The position numbers and the translations under genes were made by a program. The notes under the pieces are model-generated. The model ran no database searches, was not told the DNA's origin, and saw only the letters and a list, made by a program, of their open reading frames with translations. DNA of 56,696 nucleotides, from contig PLYD01000280.1 in the NCBI GenBank assembly GCA_003151665.1, forward strand, positions 22,879 through 79,574, given 5' to 3'. Numbering within the stretch: position 1 is the stretch's first letter; every line of letters begins with the position of its first letter. Shown in pieces: positions 24,903 through 35,197 of this stretch. This DNA comes from Candidatus Dormiibacterota bacterium. Its GTDB lineage: Bacteria; Chloroflexota; Dormibacteria; Dormibacterales; Dormibacteraceae.

Positions 24903-25994
24903 TTATTGGATATAGGCCGTGATGTCGACGATGAAGTGGCTCGTGTGCCCTCCCACGTAAACCTGCAGCGCCCCGCCGCTCAGCCCGCAGATAAAGGCGT
25001 TGGCGATGGCGACCTGGCCCGTCTGGAAGTTGAGGCTCGAAGGGTCAGCGGCCGGGTTGTACTGCCCGGCACCGGTGCCGATGGTGAGGCCCGCGGGCAT
25101 GATGGCGAGAAAGCCGGCTCCCGAGTAGGCGGTCGCGGTCAGATTGCCCACCGCCGCGATCGCGTCGGCCGGGATGGCCGAGGCTCCCGATCCCTGTCCG
25201 GCGATCGAGACCACCGTGAGGCTTCCTGGAGCCTTGATGGCCCCGCTCCTGGTGTCAAGCCGCCGGAAAGGCTTGAACGCGGCCCCCGAGCCGGTGGCGG
25301 TGTCGACGCGCACGCTGTTCACGCGGCGCCAGACTCCGGTCGGGTTGTGGATCCACAACACCCCGTTGGCGTCGCGGACCTGCTCGAACAGGTTCGGTGA
25401 GTAGCCGGGGTTCCCGGCACTGGCCAGGCCGTCCTGGAGGATGCGGCCCGATCGGCGCGCGTACAGGCCGATGCCGGTCGTGCTCTCACCAACCACGCCG
25501 ACGCCGGCGTCGGTCAGGCCGTACACGCCGAAACCCAACGCTCCGCCCGCCCAACCGTCGACGCCTTCGGACGACACTGGGACTGCGATCGTGCCCGGGC
25601 CCCGGCCTTGCAGCGGGCCGGAGATCGCCGAGTTGCCGACCGGGATGGAGGTAAAAGCCGAATCCATGGCGGCAAGCACCGGCGTGGGCGGACCGACAGG
25701 TCCCGCTTCCGTGTCACCTTGGATGGTGGTCGGGACCGCCGCTAGGTTGGCCTGGCCGAGCGTGAAAGTGCCGTTGTCCGCCGCCGAGGCCGGAGCGGCT
25801 CTCAGGGCGACAGCGCCGACAGCGCCCAGCGCGGCGGCACCGCCGAGCCTCAAGAATTCGCGGCGATTGCTCGGGGCAGTGGCGTTCATTTTGCCGTTTG
25901 TTTCTTGCTCGACCTGGGCCAGCCGCGATCTCAGCGTCTCGACCGTGCGCGCGAGCTGTCGAACCTTTTCCTCGAGGCCTTCGGTGTCGTCCAT
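24903..25994 (-). CDS. Tat-exported protein with N-terminal coiled coil
   Basis: This 363-residue protein begins with a short heptad coiled coil (EEKVRQLARTVETLRSRLAQVEQE). A twin-arginine signal SNRREFLRLGGAAALG and a hydrophobic stretch ending ASAAD follow. The mature part has many Gly/Ala turns (VYGLTDAGVGVVGESTTGIG) and a C-terminal strand-rich segment, as in surface or phage-tail-spike-like repeats. A coiled coil before a Tat signal is unusual. GGGAG lies nine bases before ATG. Function unknown. Confidence 0.8.
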   Translation of the reverse strand: MDDTEGLEEKVRQLARTVETLRSRLAQVEQETNGKMNATAPSNRREFLRLGGAAALGAVGAVALRAAPASAADNGTFTLGQANLAAVPTTIQGDTEAGPVGPPTPVLAAMDSAFTSIPVGNSAISGPLQGRGPGTIAVPVSSEGVDGWAGGALGFGVYGLTDAGVGVVGESTTGIGLYARRSGRILQDGLASAGNPGYSPNLFEQVRDANGVLWIHNPTGVWRRVNSVRVDTATGSGAAFKPFRRLDTRSGAIKAPGSLTVVSIAGQGSGASAIPADAIAAVGNLTATAYSGAGFLAIMPAGLTIGTGAGQYNPAADPSSLNFQTGQVAIANAFICGLSGGALQVYVGGHTSHFIVDITAYIQ

Positions 25995-26405
25995 ATCAAT
26001 CGCTCCCTTTTAGTTGGCGTTCAGTTTGCGGGGGGGACTCTGGCGAACCGGCTCGCGGCCGCCGCCGACATCGGTCTTGAGATCGGTCGTTCGCCGCAGC
26101 GACTGTTTGATAGAGCGGGTACGCACCCGTCCAGGAGTCGACGGTTTCACGAGCTCACGGTCAGAGGTTGACATTCGACTTCTCCCTGCGTTTGCGCCGG
26201 CGAAGGCCAGCCAGAGCGAACTCTAACAGCACCAGCGGCAAAAGCAGAACCGGATACCGGGGCGTTGGCGCCCGCGATTCGTCGTACCGGCAATTGACCC
26301 GATATTTGCTGGCTCGCCTGCAACACCGACGGCACGGCGGTTTGTCGACGTCTATACCCGCCGCGCTTTTCCGCCCGACCGCGGAATAGCTAACGTTCGT
26401 TGAAC
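25995..26405. other. Divergent intergenic region, no gene seen
   Basis: These 411 bp separate the leftward Tat-protein gene and the rightward PQQ-repeat gene and must hold both promoters. I see no convincing reading frame, RNA hairpin or operator. Confidence 0.5.
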
Positions 26406-28124
26406 ATGCGAGCCATGCAATTCCGGATCGCTCTAATCGCGGGATTGGCGCTGGTCGCGCTGGCCTTCACCTGGGGATTTGCGCCTGCGCTCACCCTGGC
26501 CGGACAAGAGCAAGCCGCCCCGGCCGGAAACGAGGCCTCCCCGACCCCATCTGCTCCCGCCGCCGGTCGGAGCGCCACTGCTCCAACCGCGAGCCGGACC
26601 CTCAAGGCTCCGACGCCGATCGTGCCGAACGGGTCCTGGCCCGTCTACCACCGAAATGACGCTCGCACCGGAAGCGATCCGACTCTGCTGCACGTGTCGA
26701 CGGTGAGCACGGGCTGGACCTCGGCGGCCCTCGACGAGCAGATCTATGCCTCGCCCGTTATCTATGGCGGGATTGTGTATGCAGCCACGCTCAACAACAG
26801 CGTCTATGCGCTGAACCAGACCGACGGCTCTGTGGTCTGGCAGCGCAATCTTGGAGCGCCAGAGACAGGCGGGTGGGGCTGCGGCGATGTGTCGCCCCAG
26901 GGAATCCTCGGCACGCCGGCCATCGACCCCACCGGTGGCCGCATCTACGTCGCCGCCCAGTTCAGCAGCGACGACGTGTACCACGTCTACGGACTCAATC
27001 TCGCCACCGGTGCCGTAGAGCTCAACACCCCGATCCCGGCGAGCATCGGGACCGGTTTCGACTGGACGATCCAGCAGGAGCGGGGCGCGCTGGCGGTTGC
27101 CAACGGACATGTCTACGTCCCGTTTGGAGGACGAGCCGGCGACTGCGGCAGCTACTCCGGCTGGGTGGTCGGCGTTCCGACCAGCGGCTCCACCAGCCTG
27201 AACGTCTACCAGACGCCGGGCATCGGCAACGGAATCTGGTCCGGGGGAGGAGTGGTCGTCGACGACTCCACCGGCAGTGTCATCGCGACCACCGGCAACG
27301 GGGACGTCGGCATCGGATGCAATGCCAAGGGAGACGGCAGCCCTCAATACCAGAACGACGCAGTCGTGCGCCTGTCGCCGACTTTGGCCGAGCAAAGCTT
27401 TTTCATGCCCCCGGACTGGCAGGCCGACTGGTGCTCGAACGACCAAGACCTCGGATCCACCGCCGCGCTCCTGATCAGTCCGACGCTGCTGTTTCAAGCC
27501 GGCAAGCACGGCACCGGATTCCTGTTGAATCCGACCAGCCTCGGTGGCGTCAACGGCCAGCTCTTCCCAGCGCCCACGCCTTACACGGAGGCCGATGTTT
27601 GCGGCGGCAACACTGGCGACGCCACGTTCGGCTCGTACGCCTACAGCGCCCCCTACATCTATGTCGAGTGTGACGGCGTAGGGCTGGCGGCTCTAAGGCT
27701 GGACACATCTGTGCCCTCGAAGCCGAGCTTCAGCCCCTGTGACTCCACCTGCGCGGCCCCTGATTGGCTGGCAGGGAGCGGCACGACCTTCGGGCCCCAC
27801 ATCGTCGCCGGCGGCGCGGTCTGGGTCGCGAACGATGGAGGAGGCCTGTTCGCCTACCGGGCGGACACTGGCGCGCCGATCTATCAGAGTGCGGGCTTTG
27901 GGATCAACCGCTTTTCGACCCCCGCTGAAGCCGGCGGCCAGGTGTTCGTGGCCTCGCACACGGTGATCCGCTCGTTCGGCATGCATTTCGGAGCTTCGCA
28001 GTCAAGCCCGGCCCCGAGCCCTCCCGCCCGACCCACTCCCGTCATGCAGGCGAACCCGCCGCCGACCAGCGGCCGGCCACCGGTAAGCCAGTCTTCGCCT
28101 CAACCACCTCCGTTTGGGCGCTAA
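26406..28124 (+). CDS. Secreted PQQ/beta-propeller repeat protein
   Basis: This protein of about 572 residues has a signal peptide (FRIALIAGLALVALAFTWGFAPALTLAG) and a Pro/Ala linker. A beta-propeller built from PQQ-like repeats follows (YASPVIYGGIVYAATLNNSVYALNQTDGSVVWQR is typical of one blade, seen here as PVIYGGIVYAATLNNSVYAL). Cysteine pairs (GWGCGDVS, AGDCGSYS, CDSTCAAP) suggest disulfides outside the cell. The tail is Pro/Ser-rich and ends PPPFGR. It may bind a surface component. Catalytic PQQ residues are not evident. TTG 26400 is an alternative start. Confidence 0.85.
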   Translation: MRAMQFRIALIAGLALVALAFTWGFAPALTLAGQEQAAPAGNEASPTPSAPAAGRSATAPTASRTLKAPTPIVPNGSWPVYHRNDARTGSDPTLLHVSTVSTGWTSAALDEQIYASPVIYGGIVYAATLNNSVYALNQTDGSVVWQRNLGAPETGGWGCGDVSPQGILGTPAIDPTGGRIYVAAQFSSDDVYHVYGLNLATGAVELNTPIPASIGTGFDWTIQQERGALAVANGHVYVPFGGRAGDCGSYSGWVVGVPTSGSTSLNVYQTPGIGNGIWSGGGVVVDDSTGSVIATTGNGDVGIGCNAKGDGSPQYQNDAVVRLSPTLAEQSFFMPPDWQADWCSNDQDLGSTAALLISPTLLFQAGKHGTGFLLNPTSLGGVNGQLFPAPTPYTEADVCGGNTGDATFGSYAYSAPYIYVECDGVGLAALRLDTSVPSKPSFSPCDSTCAAPDWLAGSGTTFGPHIVAGGAVWVANDGGGLFAYRADTGAPIYQSAGFGINRFSTPAEAGGQVFVASHTVIRSFGMHFGASQSSPAPSPPARPTPVMQANPPPTSGRPPVSQSSPQPPPFGR

Positions 28125-28185
28125 TACCCGTAGGACGCTAGTACCCGCACCTTCACCCAACCCCGGTTAGGATGGGCGGTGCTTG

Positions 28186-30246
28186 ATGGCGATAAAGTCA
28201 GTCATGGCCGTGTTTGCGGCCCTCATGTCAATCGCCGCCTGGATCGCTCCTTCGGGGGTGATCGGAGACACGCACCCCTCCCCACACAATGCCGCGACAT
28301 CGATGGTGGCTGCCAAGGCGCCCACCACCGAGCACCTCGGGCTCCCGACCCGCACCCCCCCGCGGACGGCCCCGACATTTAAGGTCGAGTCGGTCGCTCA
28401 GCTTGTGAAGTCAGCTCCCCGCACGAAGACCGTCGGTGCGATCTTCAGAGGGGGTGTGACTCCTAAGGCAAGGCCATCGCGGCCCGCTGTAGGTGGGACG
28501 GTACAAACCCCCAAGACTGTGAGCGCGCCGCGGATCGCCGTTTACAACGGCCTCAACCAGGCCGGCATCGCGTCTGGCGACAACGCCAATTTGGTGACTC
28601 CTCCGGACTCGACCGGCGCCATCGGGCCGGCCAACTACGTCGAGATCGTCAACTCCGAGATCGCGGTCTTCAGCCGGTCCAACCTATCCCGCCTCTCGAT
28701 GTCGACGCTGCACGACTTGATCGGCGACACCGGGGACACACCCGATCCCTACTGCGATGTGCAGGTGCAGTGGGATCCGTCCGCGAATCGCTGGCTGTTC
28801 AGCTTCCTGTTCTGCAACACCTCCAGCAGTGTCCAGTTCGTCGTTTTCGGTTGGTCGAAAACGTCAGACCCGTCTGACCTCGTCAGCGGCTGGTGCGCCT
28901 TTGGTCTCAGCACGGGTACCTCCTTGTTCGACTACCCAAAGCTCGGGCACAACAGCAACTACATCATCATCGGCGGAAATTTCTACGACGAGTCGTTCCC
29001 GACTCCCAACCCGCCTTTTCAAACGGCCGCGATCGCTTGGATCACCAAGCCGGCCAGCGGCCTGAGCACGTGCCCCGATCCCAGCACGCTCGCGGCCAAT
29101 GAAACCACCGGTCCCCTGTTAAATGGGGACGGCTCCAATACCTTCACTCCGGTCCCGGTGAATACGTTCAGCGGCTCGGGCGACGGCTACATCGTGTCTG
29201 CGTACGACCCCTCAGGCAGCAACAACCAGACCCCCGGTGCGAGAACCAAGCTAGCGATCTGGCACCTCGACTCGCTCGGCGTCCTGCACCCGCACAGCGA
29301 CATCACGGTGGCCAGCTTCACCTACCCGTCGCCCGCTCCACAGCTGGGCAGCGCCAATACCATCGACACCCTCGACGGCCGTCTGACGCAGGCCGTCGGC
29401 GATCCGGCGACCGGGATCTGGACCAGCCACACGGTCGACGGCCCGGGAGGCCGATCGGTGCTCGATTGGTACGAGATCAAGGTCAGCGGGACGACTGCGT
29501 CGCTCGCGCAGCAGGGTATCATCGCCAGCGCCACTGACTTCGTCTTCAACGGAGCGATCTCACCGCGCTTCGACCACGGCGGGGCCGCCGTGTTCTACAA
29601 CCGCTCAAGCTCCAGCATCGATCCCCTGATCGCCGCCCAGGAGCGACTCACCTCGACCGCTGCGGGCGCGATGGAACCGGGCGAGCTCGTGCTCGCAACC
29701 AGCACCTCTCCCGCCACCGACTTCAGCTGCTCAGGCGCGCCCTGCCGCTGGGGCGACTACTCGGGGGCGAGCCCGGACCCGGTCCAGACGAACTTAGTTT
29801 GGGGCACCAACCAAATCCTCGCGTCGAGCGTCGGGAGCAACCCAGCCTGGGCGACTGAGAACTTTGCGGTCACGTTCTTGGAGACGCCGACCAACGTCAC
29901 CGCCGTGGCCGGTGACCAGAGCGCCGCAGTGACCTGGACGCCGGCACCCGTTGATCCCGGAACGCCCATCACCGGCTACACCTTGACTTCATACGATGGC
30001 GTGCTAACGCATGCGATCAGCGTGGCCGCCCCCGCGAGCAGCATGGTCTTCCCCGGGCTGACCAATGGAGTCACCTACACCTTCACGGTGATCGCCAACT
30101 CCGCCTCGGGTTCGAGCGTCGAGTCCGCGCACAGCAACCCCGTCACACCATCGCCGCGCGACCTGTTCCAAGCCTCGCCCCCCCCGATGCCGACCAGGAG
30201 TCCGGTAAGCCAGGCGTCGGCCGCCCCCACTCCCAGCGGGCGTTGA
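28186..30246 (+). CDS. Secreted protein with C-terminal fibronectin III domain
   Basis: This protein has about 686 residues and a signal peptide (MAVFAALMSIAAWIAPSGVIG). A central strand-rich domain of about 450 residues (PPDSTGAIGPANYVEIVNSE, YCDVQVQWDPSANRWLFSFL) may be a propeller. A fibronectin type III domain follows (PTNVTAVAGDQSAAVTW, GVTYTFTVIANSASGSS). The tail is Pro/Ser/Ala-rich and ends TPSGR. It is probably a surface or matrix protein. The gene lies directly downstream of the PQQ-repeat gene. Confidence 0.83.
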   Translation: MAIKSVMAVFAALMSIAAWIAPSGVIGDTHPSPHNAATSMVAAKAPTTEHLGLPTRTPPRTAPTFKVESVAQLVKSAPRTKTVGAIFRGGVTPKARPSRPAVGGTVQTPKTVSAPRIAVYNGLNQAGIASGDNANLVTPPDSTGAIGPANYVEIVNSEIAVFSRSNLSRLSMSTLHDLIGDTGDTPDPYCDVQVQWDPSANRWLFSFLFCNTSSSVQFVVFGWSKTSDPSDLVSGWCAFGLSTGTSLFDYPKLGHNSNYIIIGGNFYDESFPTPNPPFQTAAIAWITKPASGLSTCPDPSTLAANETTGPLLNGDGSNTFTPVPVNTFSGSGDGYIVSAYDPSGSNNQTPGARTKLAIWHLDSLGVLHPHSDITVASFTYPSPAPQLGSANTIDTLDGRLTQAVGDPATGIWTSHTVDGPGGRSVLDWYEIKVSGTTASLAQQGIIASATDFVFNGAISPRFDHGGAAVFYNRSSSSIDPLIAAQERLTSTAAGAMEPGELVLATSTSPATDFSCSGAPCRWGDYSGASPDPVQTNLVWGTNQILASSVGSNPAWATENFAVTFLETPTNVTAVAGDQSAAVTWTPAPVDPGTPITGYTLTSYDGVLTHAISVAAPASSMVFPGLTNGVTYTFTVIANSASGSSVESAHSNPVTPSPRDLFQASPPPMPTRSPVSQASAAPTPSGR

Positions 30247-30272
30247 TCGGAGGGTCTTCACCGGCGGCAGAG

Positions 30273-31313
30273 ATGCCGCTCGTCTCCATCGGGCTGCCGG
30301 TGCACAACGCCGCGAGGTACCTCCGCCAAGCGCTCGACTCGCTCCTGGGTCAGGACTATCCGACGCTCGAGCTGATCGTCTCCGACAATGCATCCACCGA
30401 CGCGACGGAGCAGATCTGTCGGGAGTACGGGCAGCGGGATCAGCGCATGGTGTACGACCGCACCGCGACGAACATGGGCGCGGTCTGGAATTTCAATCGA
30501 GTCTTCGAGCTGGCGCGCGGCGAGTACTTCATGTGGGCGGCGTTCGACGACCTCCGCGATCGGCGGTATGTGAGCACCTGTGTTTCGGCTCTGAAGTCGC
30601 GTCCAGACGCAGTCCTCTGCACCACCGACGTCGTGTTCATCGATGAAGCCGGCCAGAAGCTGGAGGTCCCCCAATCCGTCTATGGGTACCGGCCCACCGG
30701 CCGCACCGCTCGCGAGCGCTTGCGGCAGGTCGCCCAGAGCCCCCTGGACGTCGACTTCTACGGACTGGCCCGCACCGATGCGCTCAGGCGCACGCGCAGG
30801 TCGGTGCTCACCTGGGGATTTGACGTGGTCATCGTGCTCGAGCTGTGCTTGCGCGGACCCGTGCTCTTGGTGCCCGAGCCGCTGTTCTACTACCGACGCT
30901 TCGGCGAGAAGACGCAGGCAGACCTGGCGGCCGGCCTAAGCGGCACGGCGGCGGCGCAGAGCGTTGCGGTTTGCTGGAGCTGCCTGGCGGTTGAGCTCCT
31001 GCATTCGATCTGGCTGGCCCCCGCGGGGACGCTCGAGAAGTTGCTCTTGACCTATGAGTTCCTGCTTCGCTACTGCGCCCTGAACCTGGCGATCGGGGCC
31101 GGAATCCGAAGGGATCTGACTCGCAGCATCGGGGACGCGTGGAGGGACAGAGACTGGGGCCGCTGGGCGGTGCTCGTCGGCATCGGCATCCTCGTGTATC
31201 CGATCCACAGCTGGCTCGGACGCTCCTTGTATCGGGGCTTCCGCCGGCTTCGAAGCGTCTCTAGCCGGCCGGCGGGGTCTGTCTCACAGGGCGGGTTCAA
31301 GAACCGCCCCTAA
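30273..31313 (+). CDS. Family 2 glycosyltransferase
   Basis: This GT-A enzyme of about 346 residues adds a sugar to a growing envelope polysaccharide. Motifs are VSIGLPVHNAARYLRQALDS, VSDNASTDATEQI and the DDLRDR acidic segment. The C-terminus has amphipathic and hydrophobic stretches, suggesting membrane association. I prefer ATG 30273 over a TTG that overlaps the upstream stop. An inverted repeat (GGGCGG...CCGCCC) at the 3' end may terminate this gene and the convergent one. Confidence 0.88.
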   Translation: MPLVSIGLPVHNAARYLRQALDSLLGQDYPTLELIVSDNASTDATEQICREYGQRDQRMVYDRTATNMGAVWNFNRVFELARGEYFMWAAFDDLRDRRYVSTCVSALKSRPDAVLCTTDVVFIDEAGQKLEVPQSVYGYRPTGRTARERLRQVAQSPLDVDFYGLARTDALRRTRRSVLTWGFDVVIVLELCLRGPVLLVPEPLFYYRRFGEKTQADLAAGLSGTAAAQSVAVCWSCLAVELLHSIWLAPAGTLEKLLLTYEFLLRYCALNLAIGAGIRRDLTRSIGDAWRDRDWGRWAVLVGIGILVYPIHSWLGRSLYRGFRRLRSVSSRPAGSVSQGGFKNRP

Positions 31314-32815
31314 TAAGCGTGGCGCTGGTAGAACATGCGGAGCGCGGTCAGGACCACGATCTTGAGATCGAGCGCCAGCGACCAGTTCTCGATGTAGTAG
31401 GCGTCGTAGAGGGTCCGGTCCCCGATCGGAGCGGCGCCCCGCAAGTCGTTGACCTCCGCCCAGCCTGTCAGGCCCGGCCTCACCTGCTGGCGTTCCAGAT
31501 ACCGGGGCACCTCGCCGCTGTAGCGCTCGTCGAAGAAAGTCGGCTGAGGACGTGGCCCGACCAGGCTCATGTCCCCGCGCAGAACATTGAAAAGCTGCGG
31601 CAGCTCGTCGAGGCTGAGACGGCGCATGATGCGTCCGAATCGCGTGACGCGCGAGTCGCCCGGAGCGGCGACCACCGGACCTGTCTCGGCCTCGGCGTTG
31701 GGGACCATCGAGCGGAATTTGTAGATGACAAACGGTAGCCGACCGCGCCCGATCCGCTCCTGCTTGAAGAGCAGCTGTCCGGGCATGGTGAACTTCATGA
31801 TGATCACGACCACCAGCAGCACCGGACTGACGACCACCAAAAGGGCGGCACTGAAGAGAATGTCCGTGGCGCGCTTGACTACGGCCGCTTCACCGCGCAG
31901 GTTGCTGCGACGGATGCCGACCAGTGGAAGGCCGTCAATCACGTCGGCCGCCACCCGCGTGCTCATGACCTCAAGCAGGTCGGGCACGATCTTGAACTCC
32001 AGGTTCTCGTCCTCGCACAGCTTGATTAGGTGCAGCAGCCGATCGCGCTGCCCTGCCCCCAGCGCGAGAAAGACCTGGTCGACTTTGAAGTCTTTGACCA
32101 GCTGGGGCAGATCCGCCACGCGACCGACCACAGGTACCCCGACGAACGTGCCGTCCGCCGAGACCAAATCGCTCACGACCCCGACGACGTGGAAGCCGTA
32201 CTGCGGGAACATGGTCATCCTGCGGATCAGGACCTCGCTGCCTTCACCGGTGCCGACCATCAGCACTTTCTCGGTCCCGATGCCCTGCCTGCGCAATCGC
32301 GTCTCGTACTGCCTGAGCAGATAGCGCTCGCCCGTCATCAAAACGGCGCTGATCAGCACGGCGGGCAGGATGGTGAGCCGCGAATAGCTCTGCCCAAGGT
32401 TCCCCACCTCGATCGCGGCCAGCATCAAGACGGCGGCTAACCCAACGCCCGTGTAGAGAGCGAAGAGCTGATCGACCAGCGTCCGCCCGCGCCACGAACG
32501 GTACTGGCCGGTGATGGCCATCGCGAATAGGAAGATGACGATCACGAAAGGGATCGCCGACAGGTACGGCCCGAACGGGAGGACCTGGACGGCGTTTGAG
32601 TACTTGATCTTGTACCCAACCGGTACTGAGATCGCCGCGATGACGGCGTCGCCGATCATCAGGGCGCGCGGCAGCCAGTCGGGCGGGAGGAAGACGAGAC
32701 GGCTGTGCGAGCTTGGCGGCGCCGTGCTGCGAGATGGGTCGGGTGCAGCCGGCGCTTGCCTCACCTCTGGAGTCCGAGCCGCTTTGGCCGCGGTCTCGTC
32801 GACGCGACGGGCCAT
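31310..32815 (-). CDS. Initiating polyprenyl-phosphate sugar phosphotransferase
   Basis: This 501-residue WbaP/CpsE-type enzyme has five N-terminal membrane helices and a CoA-binding-like central domain ([17 protein letters not shown]). The C-terminal sugar-transferase domain shows [62 protein letters not shown] and [10 protein letters not shown]. It transfers a sugar-1-phosphate to undecaprenyl phosphate and so starts each repeat unit of the polysaccharide made by this cluster. Confidence 0.95.
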   Translation of the reverse strand: MARRVDETAAKAARTPEVRQAPAAPDPSRSTAPPSSHSRLVFLPPDWLPRALMIGDAVIAAISVPVGYKIKYSNAVQVLPFGPYLSAIPFVIVIFLFAMAITGQYRSWRGRTLVDQLFALYTGVGLAAVLMLAAIEVGNLGQSYSRLTILPAVLISAVLMTGERYLLRQYETRLRRQGIGTEKVLMVGTGEGSEVLIRRMTMFPQYGFHVVGVVSDLVSADGTFVGVPVVGRVADLPQLVKDFKVDQVFLALGAGQRDRLLHLIKLCEDENLEFKIVPDLLEVMSTRVAADVIDGLPLVGIRRSNLRGEAAVVKRATDILFSAALLVVVSPVLLVVVIIMKFTMPGQLLFKQERIGRGRLPFVIYKFRSMVPNAEAETGPVVAAPGDSRVTRFGRIMRRLSLDELPQLFNVLRGDMSLVGPRPQPTFFDERYSGEVPRYLERQQVRPGLTGWAEVNDLRGAAPIGDRTLYDAYYIENWSLALDLKIVVLTALRMFYQRHAY

Positions 32816-32886
32816 GGGAGTAGGTTAACGGCTTGGCCCCGGCGCGCACATCCGCGCGCCTGCGATATGGTCGGTCGCGAAACTCA

Positions 32887-34023
32887 TTGCCGATCCCAGC
32901 CATTGCATTCGATGTGACCCCGCTGCAAAACGCCCATCGCTTCCGGGGTATCGGCACCTACGTGCGCGGGCTCGCTCATCGCCTTGCCGCCCAGACCGAG
33001 GTGCCGATCGAGTTCTGGGGCTGGGAGGGACAGCTCGCTTTCAGCGCGCCTCCCCCCCATCGCATGCTCGAGTTGCCCCGCTTTCCCATGCCCCAGTACC
33101 GAGGCTCGTGGCTGTTCGCGCGACTGGCGATGAGGCGACGAGCCGCCACAAGCTCGGTCACCGCGGTGCACATCACTGATCCCGACGCGCTGACTCCGCT
33201 CACTGGCCGCAAGCTGCTGACCACCGTCTACGACCTCATTCCTTTAAAGCAGGGATTGGCCCGCCATCGGCTCGTCGCCCGGGCGGGCTATGGCTCATAC
33301 CTCAAAGGCCTTGGTCGCGTGGACACGCTCTTTGCCATCTCGAATGAGACCGCGCGCGACCTGGTCGACATGCTCGGGTTGGACTCGCGGCGGATCTTGG
33401 TCGCGCCTCCGGGCATCGACCTCCCGGCCTCGAAAAGCGCCGGAGCGAGCCATGCGCGCCCCTACTTCCTCTTTCTCGGCGGCCCCGATCCGAACAAGAA
33501 CGTCTCGGTCCTCCTGCGCGCGATGGCGATCTGTAGCGAGCTGCCCGAAGTCTTGAACATCGCCGGCCACTGGCTGCCAAAGCAGGTCGCTGCGCTGAAC
33601 GCGGTGCTTGCCCATGGAGGCCTGGGCGAGCGCGTCCACCACATCGGGTTCGTGCCCGCCGACGAACTGGCCGGGCTCATGAGAGACGCCACCGCGCTGG
33701 TCGTCCCCTCGCGATACGAGGGTTTCGGCCTGCCGGTCGGCGAGGGCCTCGCCGCAGGCGCCGCCGTCATCCACAGCAACCTCGCAGTGCTCAAGGAGAC
33801 TTCCGCCGGCGCCGCCTTGACGTTCAGCCCGGACTCCGCGGAGGAACTTGCAGCCTGTCTGCGGCGCGTGGCCACCGACGCCGCCGTGAGGAACGAGCTT
33901 CGGCGGCTCGGTGCGGACAGGGCGGTGACGCTGACCTGGGACGCTGCCGTGCAAACAACCCTCGACGCGTATCGCGCCATCGCGCGCATACACGATGGGC
34001 CCAACGGACCCCCAAGCCGGTGA
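32887..34023 (+). CDS. Family 4 glycosyltransferase
   Basis: This GT-B enzyme of about 378 residues has an N-terminus IAFDVTPLQNAHRFRGIGTYVRG, a donor-site motif FLFLGGPDPNKNVSVLLRA and the family signature VPSRYEGFGLPVGEGLAAG with the E-x7-E pair. It acts in the cytoplasm on the lipid-linked repeat unit. No ATG is available. TTG 32887 gives the usual N-terminus, and TTG 32833 is also possible. It overlaps the next GT4 gene by 29 bp. Confidence 0.9.
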   Translation: MPIPAIAFDVTPLQNAHRFRGIGTYVRGLAHRLAAQTEVPIEFWGWEGQLAFSAPPPHRMLELPRFPMPQYRGSWLFARLAMRRRAATSSVTAVHITDPDALTPLTGRKLLTTVYDLIPLKQGLARHRLVARAGYGSYLKGLGRVDTLFAISNETARDLVDMLGLDSRRILVAPPGIDLPASKSAGASHARPYFLFLGGPDPNKNVSVLLRAMAICSELPEVLNIAGHWLPKQVAALNAVLAHGGLGERVHHIGFVPADELAGLMRDATALVVPSRYEGFGLPVGEGLAAGAAVIHSNLAVLKETSAGAALTFSPDSAEELAACLRRVATDAAVRNELRRLGADRAVTLTWDAAVQTTLDAYRAIARIHDGPNGPPSR

Positions 34024-35140
34024 ACCGATCTTGCGGGTAGGCATCGACGCCCACATGGTCGGCGGGCAGGAGACCGGCAACGAGAGTTACATCAAGGGCA
34101 TCGTCGGCGGTTTATCGGTTCTCGCGGCCGACCAGAGCCGAGGCCTCGAGATAGTGGTCTTCAACGTCGGGCAGCCGTGGACCGCAGCCGGCGAGAACAT
34201 TAAGTTCCAACGTTTGCTAACCGCCAACCCGTTGGTGCGCCTCGGCATCGAGCTGCCACTGCGCTCGGCCGGCCGGCGTCTGGACCTGCTGCACATGACG
34301 TACGCCGCGCCGCTGTGGTCTGCAGCCCCGCTGGTCCTGACCGTCCACGACATCTGCTACGCCACCAACCCCGAATGGTTCTCGACGCGTGATCTGCGGG
34401 TGCTCTCGGCGATGGTGCCCAGATCGATTCGAAAGGCAGCCCACGTCATCACCGTCTCGCAGGATGCGCGAAATCAGATCATCGACCGGTATCGCGTGCC
34501 CGAGGCCAAGATCACGGCCATCCACAACGGCCCAGGTGCGAGCGCCGAGCCGATCACGCAGGAGGACGCGCGTACAGAGCTGGTCGGCCTGGGCCTCAAC
34601 CTCGATCGTCCGTACCTCCTCGCGGTCGGCAACCTGCAGCCCAGGAAGAACCTCGCGCGACTGCTCGAGGCCTTCGGCGAGCTGGTTACGCATCACGGCC
34701 ACGACTTGGAGCTCGTGCTCGTGGGACCGCAACGCTATCGGGCGCAGGAGATCATCACCGCCGCGGGGCCGATCGCTGATCGGGTTCATTTCACCGGCTA
34801 TCTGACCGACCGCCAGCTCGCCGCCTGCTATCGGTGCAGCACGGCGTTCGTGCTGCCCTCGCTCTACGAGGGCTTCGGTTTACCTGCGATCGAGGCGATG
34901 GCTCATGGCGTACCGGTGGCGTGCTCAGGCGCCGGCGCCCTGCCCGAGGTCTGCGGCGACGCGGCGATCATGTTCAACCCACAATCGGTGCCGGCGATCG
35001 TCGAGGCCGTCGAGCGGATCCTCAAAGATGCGGAGCTGCGACAAAAGCTGAGCCTGGCGGGCCCTGCGCGCGCAGCCATGTTCAGCTGGAACAAGGCTGC
35101 AGAGCTGACACTCGGGGTTTACCGGCAAATCGCCGGGTGA
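33995..35140 (+). CDS. Family 4 glycosyltransferase
   Basis: This 381-residue GT-B enzyme has the N-terminus LRVGIDAHMVGGQETGNESY, YLLAVGNLQPRKNLARLLEAF and the signature LPSLYEGFGLPAIEAMAHG. It is a mannosyl/rhamnosyltransferase-like member of the same family as its upstream neighbour, and the two overlap, so they probably add successive sugars. Confidence 0.93.
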   Translation: MGPTDPQAGEPILRVGIDAHMVGGQETGNESYIKGIVGGLSVLAADQSRGLEIVVFNVGQPWTAAGENIKFQRLLTANPLVRLGIELPLRSAGRRLDLLHMTYAAPLWSAAPLVLTVHDICYATNPEWFSTRDLRVLSAMVPRSIRKAAHVITVSQDARNQIIDRYRVPEAKITAIHNGPGASAEPITQEDARTELVGLGLNLDRPYLLAVGNLQPRKNLARLLEAFGELVTHHGHDLELVLVGPQRYRAQEIITAAGPIADRVHFTGYLTDRQLAACYRCSTAFVLPSLYEGFGLPAIEAMAHGVPVACSGAGALPEVCGDAAIMFNPQSVPAIVEAVERILKDAELRQKLSLAGPARAAMFSWNKAAELTLGVYRQIAG

Positions 35141-35197
35141 TCGATCGCCCGCCAATCTCCGCGGGACGCCTCGCGAAGGGTCGGGGGCGGCGTCCTC

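Noticed and set aside
31287..31311. Independent small RNA at the GT2/sugar-transferase convergence
   Set aside because: The GGGCGG/CCGCCC hairpin is adequately explained as a shared terminator within the coding end.
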